From: Desulfobacterales bacterium
Lineage (GTDB): Bacteria; Desulfobacterota; Desulfobacteria; Desulfobacterales; Desulfosalsimonadaceae
DNA: 64,000 bases
Direction of reading: 5' to 3'
NCBI GenBank assembly: GCA_007134875.1
Contig: SLJY01000005.1
Location: forward strand, 1 to 64,000
Shown here: in pieces, positions 40,243-48,342 of the stretch
Position numbering within the stretch: the stretch's first letter is position 1
How the letters are laid out: each line of letters starts with the position of its first letter
The notes under the pieces: generated by a model
Told to the model about the DNA's origin: nothing
Database searches by the model: none
Seen by the model: only the letters and a program-made list of their open reading frames with translations
Program-made: the position numbers and the translations under genes

Positions 40243-41754
40243 ATGAACCGCGTCGTCTATCCCGCCGTGGTCCTGGCCGCAGGGCTCGCGGCATCCCAGG
40301 CGCTTTTTTTTCTGCTCGTTTATGCCTCCAACGTCAGGCTTCATGCAGCCATGGCAGCACTGGACGGCGCGGGGTACATGATCGTCCCCAATTCAAACGC
40401 GCTTGGCTCCCTGAAAGCCTTTTTCCCCGCTTTTGCCGGGGCCCTGTTTTTCACGTTCACCATCGGTGCCGGGCTGTCCCTGGCCGCAATGGCGGGCGCA
40501 TGGCTCTATGGCCGAGCATTTAGAAGCCGAAGGCGTTTCGGCTTTTTTCTGTCCGCACTATGGATTGTCGCCATAGCCGCCGTGAACAAGGATGGTTTTT
40601 TCGCAGCCGGAAGCCTGGCGTTTATACTGATACCGCCTTTTGTTTTTTTCCTGTGTATCCGGTTGATGCCGGCCGAAGCCCCACCCATGGGCCGGCTTGC
40701 CCTGGCGATCCAAATGGCGGCGGTGCTCCTGGTGGCGCTTTTCTGGCTGCCCAAAGCGGACGATTCCGTTTTCATCGATATCCGGGACAGGCTTTTGCTG
40801 AGCAACCCGGCAGGTGCGGCCATCAACGATTTTTATTACCGGTATACGCTGTATCCCGCAAAGCTGATCAAAACCCCGTCGCAGAAGCTCATGGTCCCGG
40901 CATGCACCGACGGAATCGGCGACCCGGATCTGCAAAAGCGCGTAAAAAAAGCCCTGTCAGCCCATGACTTCCTTCCTGTTTCCGAAAACCGGGTATGCGC
41001 GGTGCATATATCGATGGAGGAGGGCCGCCTTTTACTGTCCGGTCCGGGCAGAACCCTGCTGGAAACAACACCGGCATCTTTTCTGGAGGCACCCGGCCGG
41101 GCGCTCGCCTCGTTTTCCCGGTTATCCGATGCCGGCGGGATATTCCGGAAAGCAACCTATATCAATCTGTTTACCGCCCTTCCGCTGTCCCTTTTCATTT
41201 TGCTCCATGGCGTTATAATACCGGCGCTGTTTCCGGTGCGCCAGGTGTTTTACCGGCACATGCTGGCTTCCGCACTGTGTCTTTTGATCGGCGTGGCCGC
41301 GGGTGCGGCCATGTATACCGGGTCGGATCCAACCCCGGAGACCCCAGAAGAAATCCGGGCGGGACTCGCATCCGGTGACTGGCGAAAACAACGTGATGCA
41401 CTCCGGGCGATTATCGATCACCGGATGGATCCCATGCGTTACGGGATAGACGATCGCCTGGCCTTTGGCGGTTCGGTGGCGCTGCGTTACTGGTATGCCG
41501 CATCATTGGGATGGAGCCGGCATCCGGCGGCATATGATCTGCTTTTGGAGATGGCCGACGATCCGCACCCGAACGTGGCGTGCATGGCGTACGCCAGCCT
41601 TGGACGCCTGGGCGATCCCCGGGCGAAAGAAGAAATCCGGGAGCGCATCGACAGAATCGGGCATTGGTATGTTCAATGGTATGCGTATCAATCCATGAGG
41701 CGTCTGGGATGGGCACAGGAACAATTCGTTACGAACCGCGACCCCTCGCGGTAA
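40243..41754 (+). CDS. Polytopic membrane protein with C-terminal HEAT-like segment
   Basis: Multiple hydrophobic helices then EIRAGLASGDWRKQRDALRAI...DDPHPNVACMAYASLGRLGDPRAKEEI. Confidence 0.75.
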   Translation: MNRVVYPAVVLAAGLAASQALFFLLVYASNVRLHAAMAALDGAGYMIVPNSNALGSLKAFFPAFAGALFFTFTIGAGLSLAAMAGAWLYGRAFRSRRRFGFFLSALWIVAIAAVNKDGFFAAGSLAFILIPPFVFFLCIRLMPAEAPPMGRLALAIQMAAVLLVALFWLPKADDSVFIDIRDRLLLSNPAGAAINDFYYRYTLYPAKLIKTPSQKLMVPACTDGIGDPDLQKRVKKALSAHDFLPVSENRVCAVHISMEEGRLLLSGPGRTLLETTPASFLEAPGRALASFSRLSDAGGIFRKATYINLFTALPLSLFILLHGVIIPALFPVRQVFYRHMLASALCLLIGVAAGAAMYTGSDPTPETPEEIRAGLASGDWRKQRDALRAIIDHRMDPMRYGIDDRLAFGGSVALRYWYAASLGWSRHPAAYDLLLEMADDPHPNVACMAYASLGRLGDPRAKEEIRERIDRIGHWYVQWYAYQSMRRLGWAQEQFVTNRDPSR

Positions 41755-42347
41755 CCCTTATTGGTGTTGCCGCGCTGGAGCTGGTTGCAATGGGGGGGCC
41801 GGCGGCGGATCCCTATGCAATCACAGGGGTTGTGCGGACGCTTCAGCTGTTTTTCATCATGGGGATCACGGTCTGGTTTGTAAACGATGCCGCCATTGCC
41901 GGACTTTCCTTCGCCGGGCTTCGGCAGGGCCTGAAAAGGGGGCTGATTTGGTCCGCGGTATTCGGGGGGGCAGCGGCGGCCGCGGGTGCCGCCCTGGCCC
42001 TGGCCGGGTATGACCCCTTCGCCATGATCGGGATCCGGCTGCCTTCAGGCATTCGGCAAATCGTCGTTTTCGTCCTGGTGGCCGCTTTTATCGGCCCTTT
42101 TGCCGAGGAGTTGTTCTTCCGCGGCGTCCTCTACGGCTTCCTGCGGCGTTTCGGCGTTGTCGCAGCGATCATTGGCAGCAGCGCGCTTTTCGTGGCCGCA
42201 CATCTTTCCGGCGGCATCGCCCTCACCCACGCACTCGGTGCCCTGGTATTCGCGGCGGCTTATGAATATGAAAAAAACATCTGGGTGCCGGTTGTCATTC
42301 ATGTTCTCGGCAACCTGGCACTGTTTTCCACGGCCCTTTTACCCTAA
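41709..42347 (+). CDS. CPBP (CAAX/Rce1-like) intramembrane glutamic protease
   Basis: PFAEELFFRGVLYGFLRR, FVAAHLSGG, VIHVLGN motifs. Confidence 0.88.
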   Translation: MGTGTIRYEPRPLAVTLIGVAALELVAMGGPAADPYAITGVVRTLQLFFIMGITVWFVNDAAIAGLSFAGLRQGLKRGLIWSAVFGGAAAAAGAALALAGYDPFAMIGIRLPSGIRQIVVFVLVAAFIGPFAEELFFRGVLYGFLRRFGVVAAIIGSSALFVAAHLSGGIALTHALGALVFAAAYEYEKNIWVPVVIHVLGNLALFSTALLP

Positions 42348-42369
42348 ACACCGCCCCGGTTTTATGCGC

Positions 42370-42460
42370 TTCCTTACGTGAGCACATCCTATGCCAATGT
42401 AGCTTATAGATTGCGCGCAGGCGCGGATGTTGGATTTTTTACGAAACCGTCAATTACCGG
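42370..42460 (-). repeat. Degenerate family A left-arm copy
   Basis: GCGCGCAGGCGCGGATGTTGGATTTTTTACGAAACCGTCAA; compare 58318..58452. Confidence 0.5.
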
Positions 42461-43563
42461 TTTTTCAGAATGCCCAGCATCCTTCGCACCGGTTCCGCTG
42501 CGCCCCACAGGAGCTGGTCCCCCACGGTGAATACCCCGAGATAGTGATCGCCCATGTTGAGTTTGCGGATCCGGCCCACGGGAATCCCTAACATGCCAGT
42601 CACCGCCGCCGGGGTCAGTGATTTCAGGGAGTCCTCTTTGGTGTTGGGAACGACCCGGACCCATTCGTTTGCGCTTTGTATCAGGTCTTCGATTTCATCC
42701 ACCGGGATGTCTTTTGTCAACTTGATGGTCATGGCCTGGCTGTGGCACCGCATGGCGCCGATGCGGACACAGATGCCATCGATAGGGACCGGGGGTCGGG
42801 AATCCAGAATCTTGTTGGTTTCCGCAAATCCCTTCCACTCTTCCCGGGTCTGCCCGTTTTCCATTTTGGCATCGATCCAGGGAAGCAGGCTTCCGGCAAG
42901 CGGGGCACCGAACTGTCCGGTTTCAAAAGTATCCGAGTTCATGGTTTCCAGTACGTTGCGATCAAGGGCAAGGATTCCGGTTGCCGGATCTGAAAGCAGC
43001 TTTTCAGCGTTATGCCCGATCCCGGCCATCTGGGCCACCAGTTCCCGCATGTTTTTCGCGCCGGCCCCGGATGCCGCCTGGTATGTCATGGAGGTCATCC
43101 ATTCGATATATCCCTTGCGGAAAAGTGCGCCGATGGCCATGAGCATCAGGCTGACCGTGCAGTTTCCGCCGATGAAATCCAGAACGCCGCGCTGCAGGGC
43201 CTTGTCGATCACCGCCCGGTTGACGGGATCAAGCACGATCACGCTGTCGTCATTCATACGAAGAGCGGATGCGGCGTCGATCCAGTATCCTTTCCAGCCG
43301 TTTTGACGGAGCGCCGGATGGACCTTTTTGGTATAATCGCTTCCCTGGCAGGTCAGAACGATGTCCATACCGGAAAGAAATTCAATATCCAGCGCGTCCG
43401 CTACGAGAGGAACATCCAAGCCGATATCAGGCGCTTTTTCCCCTGCCTGGGACGTTGAAGCAAAAAACGGTTCGATTCCAACGAAATCGTTTTCCGATAT
43501 CATCCGCTCCACGAGCACGGACCCCACCATGCCCCTGTATCCGATCAATGCGACTTTCTGCAT
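42454..43563 (-). CDS. asd: Aspartate-semialdehyde dehydrogenase
   Basis: VALIGYRGMVGSVLVERM; GGNCTVSLMLMAIGALF; YQAASGAGAKNM. Confidence 0.96.
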   Translation of the reverse strand: MQKVALIGYRGMVGSVLVERMISENDFVGIEPFFASTSQAGEKAPDIGLDVPLVADALDIEFLSGMDIVLTCQGSDYTKKVHPALRQNGWKGYWIDAASALRMNDDSVIVLDPVNRAVIDKALQRGVLDFIGGNCTVSLMLMAIGALFRKGYIEWMTSMTYQAASGAGAKNMRELVAQMAGIGHNAEKLLSDPATGILALDRNVLETMNSDTFETGQFGAPLAGSLLPWIDAKMENGQTREEWKGFAETNKILDSRPPVPIDGICVRIGAMRCHSQAMTIKLTKDIPVDEIEDLIQSANEWVRVVPNTKEDSLKSLTPAAVTGMLGIPVGRIRKLNMGDHYLGVFTVGDQLLWGAAEPVRRMLGILKNR

Positions 43564-43611
43564 TTTTTATTAACCCCATTGGTTGCGAATTGTTGAAACG
43601 TCAATGCTGAC

Positions 43612-43666
43612 GAACCCGTAAAAAGTCGCGATCCGACGGCTTTGTAAAAAGTTCAAGATCAAGGCA
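43612..43666 (-). repeat. Family A right-arm copy (inverted), upstream of gspF
   Basis: CGTAAAAAGTCGCGATCCGACGGCTTTGTAAAAAGTTCAAGATCAAGGC; 47/49 to reverse complement of 45277..45325. Confidence 0.85.
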
Positions 43667-43808
43667 AACCTGAAAACCACTTGGATCAGGCCCCATCAAT
43701 GTCCGGGAGATCCGTCGGGAAATCCGGTCATTTTATTGTAGACGAATGCCCCGTAAATATTATACAAATAGCCGTAAGCTCCTAAACTCAACGATTTTCA
43801 GGTTTGCC
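43663..43808. repeat. Inverted-repeat element with perfect 14-bp arms
   Basis: GGCAAACCTGAAAA (43663..43676) / TTTTCAGGTTTGCC (43795..43808). Confidence 0.6.
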
Positions 43809-43899
43809 GCAGATACGAGGAACTTTAATACAGACTGCCCATATATACAGGCATTTCCATATGCCTGTCAACTCCCGGATAAAAGCATAGAACAAAATC

Positions 43900-45129
43900 A
43901 TGCCCATTTATGAATACAAGGCTTTCAACGTCAAGGGAAAATCCGTCACCGATATCATCGATGCGGAAAGCCCGGCAAGCGCGCGCCAGAAGCTTCGTTC
44001 CGCCCGCATCTATCCGGTTTCCATCCGGGAGGTCTACGATACGGCATCAAAAAAACAAAAACGGCTGAGCGACTTTCTGCAGTCGTTTTCCTCCCGGGTG
44101 AGCCCTGCGGAGCTGGCCATGATCACAAGACAACTGGCAACGCTTCTGGGTGCCGGCTTTCCGCTGGTATCGGCACTCTATACGCTGATCCCCCAATCCC
44201 GATCCAGCGCCCTGAAGCGGGTGCTCTCACAAATCAAGGACGCCATCGAGGAGGGCTCGTCCTTTGCCGGAGCCCTTTCCCAGTATCCGGATATCTTTTC
44301 CGATATATACGTCAACATGGTTCGATCCGGGGAGAGCTCCGGGACGCTGGAAATTGTTTTGAACCGGCTGGCGGATATCAGCGAGCGGCAACAGGCATTG
44401 AGCCACAAGATCAAATCCGCAATGGCCTACCCTATCCTGATGTCTTTCGTTGGGACTGCGATTCTTGTATTCCTTCTGACATACATTGTTCCGACCATTA
44501 CTACCATGTTCGAAGACATGGATCAGGTGCTGCCCCTTCCGACGGTTATCCTCATTGCGGTCAGTGAATACCTGAAAACTTACTGGTGGGTGATTCTGGG
44601 TGCCGGTGCTGTCACATTGTTCGCATTCAAACGATTCGTCAAAACCGAAAAAGGGGCTTACTGGTACGATCGCATGGTTTTATCTCTCCCGCTTGTGGGG
44701 TCCCTTCGCCGGAAACTGGCCGTGGGTCGTTTTTCGAGAACCCTTGGATCCCTGCTGGAAAACGGGGTTTCCCTGATGGCGGCTTTGGGGATCGTTAAAA
44801 ACGTCGTCGGAAACCGCCTGTTTGCGGATTCTATCGAATCGGCCGCCGCAAACGTGGAAAAGGGGGGAAACCTTTCGGACGCCTTGGGTGAATCCAATCT
44901 TTTTCCCAATATCTGCATCCAGATGACCCAGGTTGGTGAGAACAGCGGGGAGCTGGAAACCATGCTCGGGAAAGTGGCGGACATTTACGAAAAGGAAGCC
45001 GAAAATACAATCTCCGCCATGACATCCATGCTGGAGCCCCTTATTATCCTATTCATGGCCGTCATTATCGGGTTCATTGTTCTGGCCATATGTCTGCCCA
45101 TATTCGAGATGAATATGATGGTGGGATAA
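43900..45129 (+). CDS. gspF: Type II secretion system inner-membrane protein GspF
   Basis: YEYKAFNVKGKSVTDIIDAESPASARQKLR; AELAMITRQLATLLGAGFPLVSAL; two T2SSF domains. Confidence 0.95.
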   Translation: MPIYEYKAFNVKGKSVTDIIDAESPASARQKLRSARIYPVSIREVYDTASKKQKRLSDFLQSFSSRVSPAELAMITRQLATLLGAGFPLVSALYTLIPQSRSSALKRVLSQIKDAIEEGSSFAGALSQYPDIFSDIYVNMVRSGESSGTLEIVLNRLADISERQQALSHKIKSAMAYPILMSFVGTAILVFLLTYIVPTITTMFEDMDQVLPLPTVILIAVSEYLKTYWWVILGAGAVTLFAFKRFVKTEKGAYWYDRMVLSLPLVGSLRRKLAVGRFSRTLGSLLENGVSLMAALGIVKNVVGNRLFADSIESAAANVEKGGNLSDALGESNLFPNICIQMTQVGENSGELETMLGKVADIYEKEAENTISAMTSMLEPLIILFMAVIIGFIVLAICLPIFEMNMMVG

Positions 45130-45154
45130 AGGTGACGGCTTTTTACGAGCTGTT

Positions 45155-45339
45155 ATGTTTGACGGCTTTATAAAAAGTCCAATATCTGCGTTACGCGCGA
45201 TTTCTCAGAATTTGCGACTTACGCCTTGTAAACATACACGTACGCCAAGTACTCTGTATTCTTTGAAATCGCGCAAGCCTTGATCTTGAACTTTTTACAA
45301 AGCCGTCAGATCGAGACTTTTTACGAGTGCAGCATGTTT
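45155..45339 (+). repeat. Family A repeat, full-length 185 bp copy
   Basis: ATGTTTGACGGCTTTATAAAAAGTCCAATATCTGCG...GCGCAAGCCTTGATCTTGAACTTTTTACAAAGCCGTCAGATCGAGACTTTTTACGAGTGCAGCATGTTT; same length as 61707..61891. Confidence 0.88.
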
Positions 45340-45356
45340 TTAAACCAGAAAGGCCT

Positions 45357-46364
45357 TTAAAACGGGAATCGCATCACAAGCCCAGGGGTATTCGTAGTCG
45401 GAGGCGGTGCATCGGCCGATGAAAAGCCCGCCGCAGGATCGGGGCGGCCTCTTTTGAGGTCGTCTATGAATTCGTCGTAGACCCGCCTGTTATACTTGTG
45501 GGCCGCACCGACGGATCCGTAGATGCTGCCGCTGTAAAATCCAGCGCTGGCAAAGGCCAAAACGCCTCCAAGAACGTTCAGGCCGTTGTCGAAACTCTCC
45601 CAGGAAGCACCGGCACCCGCAGAGACAAGAACAAGCGATATCCATGCATCCCGGTTTCTCCCGGTATACAGATATCCTCCTCCCGGAACGATTGAAAAGA
45701 CAGCCGCGGCCGCGGGACGCTTGACGGGAAGCTCATTGAGTTCCGATTCCAGCCGTCCGGTGATGTCATGCGGACGGTACCGGTCTTCCCCCTCCTCGCT
45801 GATGGCCGAAAACGCCCTGGCGGCGGAAGAATGGTCCCGCCTTTCGAGCAGTATCCATCCTATCGCATACAGCGCGCGGTCGCGGATTGTCGGCTCGAAA
45901 TCCCGGGATGCAAGCACGTTGAGCCTGGAAAGAGCCGATGAATGGTCGTTTCGCCGCTTGTCGCTTTCAGCGGCCATGAAGGCGGCCTCCACGGCAATGG
46001 CGCTCATCGTATCCCCTTCACGGACCACACTTTCGAAAAGGGAAGCTGCCTTTCCGTACCGTCCCTGCCTGAAGTTCGCCATCCCGGCCCGAAACTTCGC
46101 CTCCCCGGTACGGGCATCATCCGGAAAGTGATGGGCAAAGCGCAGATATTCCGTGATCGCGGCATCATACTCCCCTGTTTCGTAGAGATGGGCAGCAAAT
46201 CCAAACAGCTTGTCATCGGAGACAGGATCCGTTTCTGCGGCAAAAACCGGGCTGAGTAAAAGAGCGGTGGCCAAAAGAGCGGAGGCCAGGCCTGCGCGAT
46301 TTCCAGGATTTCCAAGGAGTTTGTTTATTATATGACCGATGGTTTTGCGGTGGTGTAAAATCAA
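45357..46364 (-). CDS. TPR-like exported protein with C-terminal membrane segments
   Basis: Signal peptide ATALLLSPVFAA; YDAAITEYLRFAHHFPDDARTGEAKFRAGMANFRQGRYGKAASLFESV repeats; VPGGGYLYTGRNRDAW. Confidence 0.75.
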   Translation of the reverse strand: MILHHRKTIGHIINKLLGNPGNRAGLASALLATALLLSPVFAAETDPVSDDKLFGFAAHLYETGEYDAAITEYLRFAHHFPDDARTGEAKFRAGMANFRQGRYGKAASLFESVVREGDTMSAIAVEAAFMAAESDKRRNDHSSALSRLNVLASRDFEPTIRDRALYAIGWILLERRDHSSAARAFSAISEEGEDRYRPHDITGRLESELNELPVKRPAAAAVFSIVPGGGYLYTGRNRDAWISLVLVSAGAGASWESFDNGLNVLGGVLAFASAGFYSGSIYGSVGAAHKYNRRVYDEFIDDLKRGRPDPAAGFSSADAPPPTTNTPGLVMRFPF

Positions 46365-46437
46365 AATGTCAGAATTCCTTATATTCCAATTACGCTTTTT
46401 GATCCTGAATGTTTTACACGGCCCTCATAGAAGCCGG

Positions 46438-46531
46438 TTTCATCTGTGTTAATCTGTGTGTTCAGTGGGCGATGATTTTTGCTTTTCAGGATTTTTTCAG
46501 CCCACAGGTCACACAGATTAACACAGATGAA
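46438..46531. repeat. Palindromic element with ~33-bp arms (CATCTGTGTTAATCTGTGTG)
   Basis: TTTCATCTGTGTTAATCTGTGTGTTCAGTGGGC ... GCCCACAGGTCACACAGATTAACACAGATGAAA. Confidence 0.85.
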
Positions 46532-46600
46532 AACCCACCAAAAGATATATGCCCTCGGCGGAGCAAAAAAGGTTGTGGGCTTGAGCTTCCCTGGAAGCCG

Positions 46601-48340
46601 TCACGTCTGGGTTACCCGGAGAACCTCCTCAATGGTGGTGACACCCTGCAGGACTTTTTGGACCCCGTCCTGGTAGAGCGTGGTCATCCCCGACGCTACC
46701 GCTTCCTTTTTCAACTGGTGGGAGTCATAGGTTTTCAGTACCATCTGCTGGAGTTTATCGTTTAGAACAAGGATTTCGTAAATTCCGACCCTGCCCCGGT
46801 ATCCGCTGTGAAAGCACTTTTCACACTTCCGGGCCTTGTAGAATACGGTGTCCTCCTCGGTGAGCGTTTCAAGGCCCAGTCGCTGCAGGGCTTCCGGTTC
46901 CGGTGTATAAGACGCCTTGCATTCATCGCACAGAACGCGGACCAGTCGCTGGGCAACTACCGCTAAAACGGACGAGGAAATCAGAAACGGCTCGATACCA
47001 AGATCAACGAGCCTCGTGATGGCGCTGGCCGAATCGTTGGTGTGCAGGGTGGAAAAGACAAGGTGGCCGGTCAGGGCCGATTGCACACCGATTTCCGCTG
47101 TTTCCAGATCACGCATCTCCCCGATGAGGATCACGTCCGGGTCCTGGCGAACGATGGAGCGAAGCCCCCGGGCGAAGGTCAGGTTGATTTTGGGGTTCAC
47201 CTGAATCTGGCTGACCCCCTTCAACTGGTATTCCACGGGATCTTCAATGGTAATGATGTTGATATCCGGCGAATTGATGGAAGACAAAATGGCATACAGG
47301 GTCGTCGTCTTGCCGCTTCCCGTCGGGCCGGTGACCAGGACGATCCCATGGGATGAATGGATCAGTTCATTGATCAGCGTAAGCTTTCTTTGCTCCATGC
47401 CCAGGTCGGGGAGCCTGAAGAGATTGCCGGATTTGTTGAGCAGCCGGAGCACCACCCGTTCGCCATGGGTGATGGGTATGGTTGAAACGCGGATATCGAT
47501 ATTCTGGTCTCCGATTTTAACCTCGAAGCGACCGTCCTGGGGGAGTCGTTTTTCGGCAATATTCATCTTGGCAACGACTTTAATCCGCGAGACCAAAGAT
47601 GACTGCATCCACTTGGGGGGGGTGAGCATGTCATAGAGGATACCGTCCACCCGGTAGCGGATCTTGAAGCTGTACTGCTCGGGTTCGATATGGATATCGC
47701 TTGCCCCGATCTTGGCGGATTGGGATATCACATGATTGACGAGCTTGATGATGGGCGCATCGCTCGTATCATCCAATAGGTCCGCAGTCTCCTCGATTTC
47801 GGTGATGATGTCCCCGCCGTTTTCCTCCATGTCGGCCACAAGTTGCTGGGCCGTATCCCGGCTGCTGTCATAAGCCAGGTTGATCAGGCTGTATATGGCA
47901 TCCCGGGGAGCAAGAACGAGCTCGTAATCATCGATTTCAAGGATCTTGGCAAGGTCGTCGATTGGCTGGAATGCCGATGGATCGCTCAGAGCGATAACAC
48001 GCCGCCTGCCGTTCTCCTTGGCAGGCAGGATCTCCTCCAGCTCTATAATATCCGTTTCCGTGCACACGGGAACCATTGCATACTTTTTCAGAAAGGAAAT
48101 GGGAACCAGCCTGGCAAACCAGGTGTCCACGCCTTCCACCGGAAGCTTGTTCGCAATGGGCATGTCGTAGATATCGGCATAGACACCCAGCAGCTGGGGT
48201 TCGGAAACCAGTTTTTTCCGCAGCAGGACTTCGGAGAGCGTAGTGTTCTGCTCGATTCTGAGGCGGTTTGCTTCACTTAAGGCGTCTTTGTCGATACCGT
48301 ATTCATTGACAAGTATGTCAGACAATCGCTTGGTAATCAT
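46601..48340 (-). CDS. gspE: Type II secretion ATPase GspE
   Basis: VTGPTGSGKTTTLYAIL; GEMRDLETAEIGVQSALTGHLVFSTLHTNDSASAITRLVDLGIEPF; CDEC...CEKC. Confidence 0.97.
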   Translation of the reverse strand: MITKRLSDILVNEYGIDKDALSEANRLRIEQNTTLSEVLLRKKLVSEPQLLGVYADIYDMPIANKLPVEGVDTWFARLVPISFLKKYAMVPVCTETDIIELEEILPAKENGRRRVIALSDPSAFQPIDDLAKILEIDDYELVLAPRDAIYSLINLAYDSSRDTAQQLVADMEENGGDIITEIEETADLLDDTSDAPIIKLVNHVISQSAKIGASDIHIEPEQYSFKIRYRVDGILYDMLTPPKWMQSSLVSRIKVVAKMNIAEKRLPQDGRFEVKIGDQNIDIRVSTIPITHGERVVLRLLNKSGNLFRLPDLGMEQRKLTLINELIHSSHGIVLVTGPTGSGKTTTLYAILSSINSPDINIITIEDPVEYQLKGVSQIQVNPKINLTFARGLRSIVRQDPDVILIGEMRDLETAEIGVQSALTGHLVFSTLHTNDSASAITRLVDLGIEPFLISSSVLAVVAQRLVRVLCDECKASYTPEPEALQRLGLETLTEEDTVFYKARKCEKCFHSGYRGRVGIYEILVLNDKLQQMVLKTYDSHQLKKEAVASGMTTLYQDGVQKVLQGVTTIEEVLRVTQT

Positions 48341-48342
48341 CT

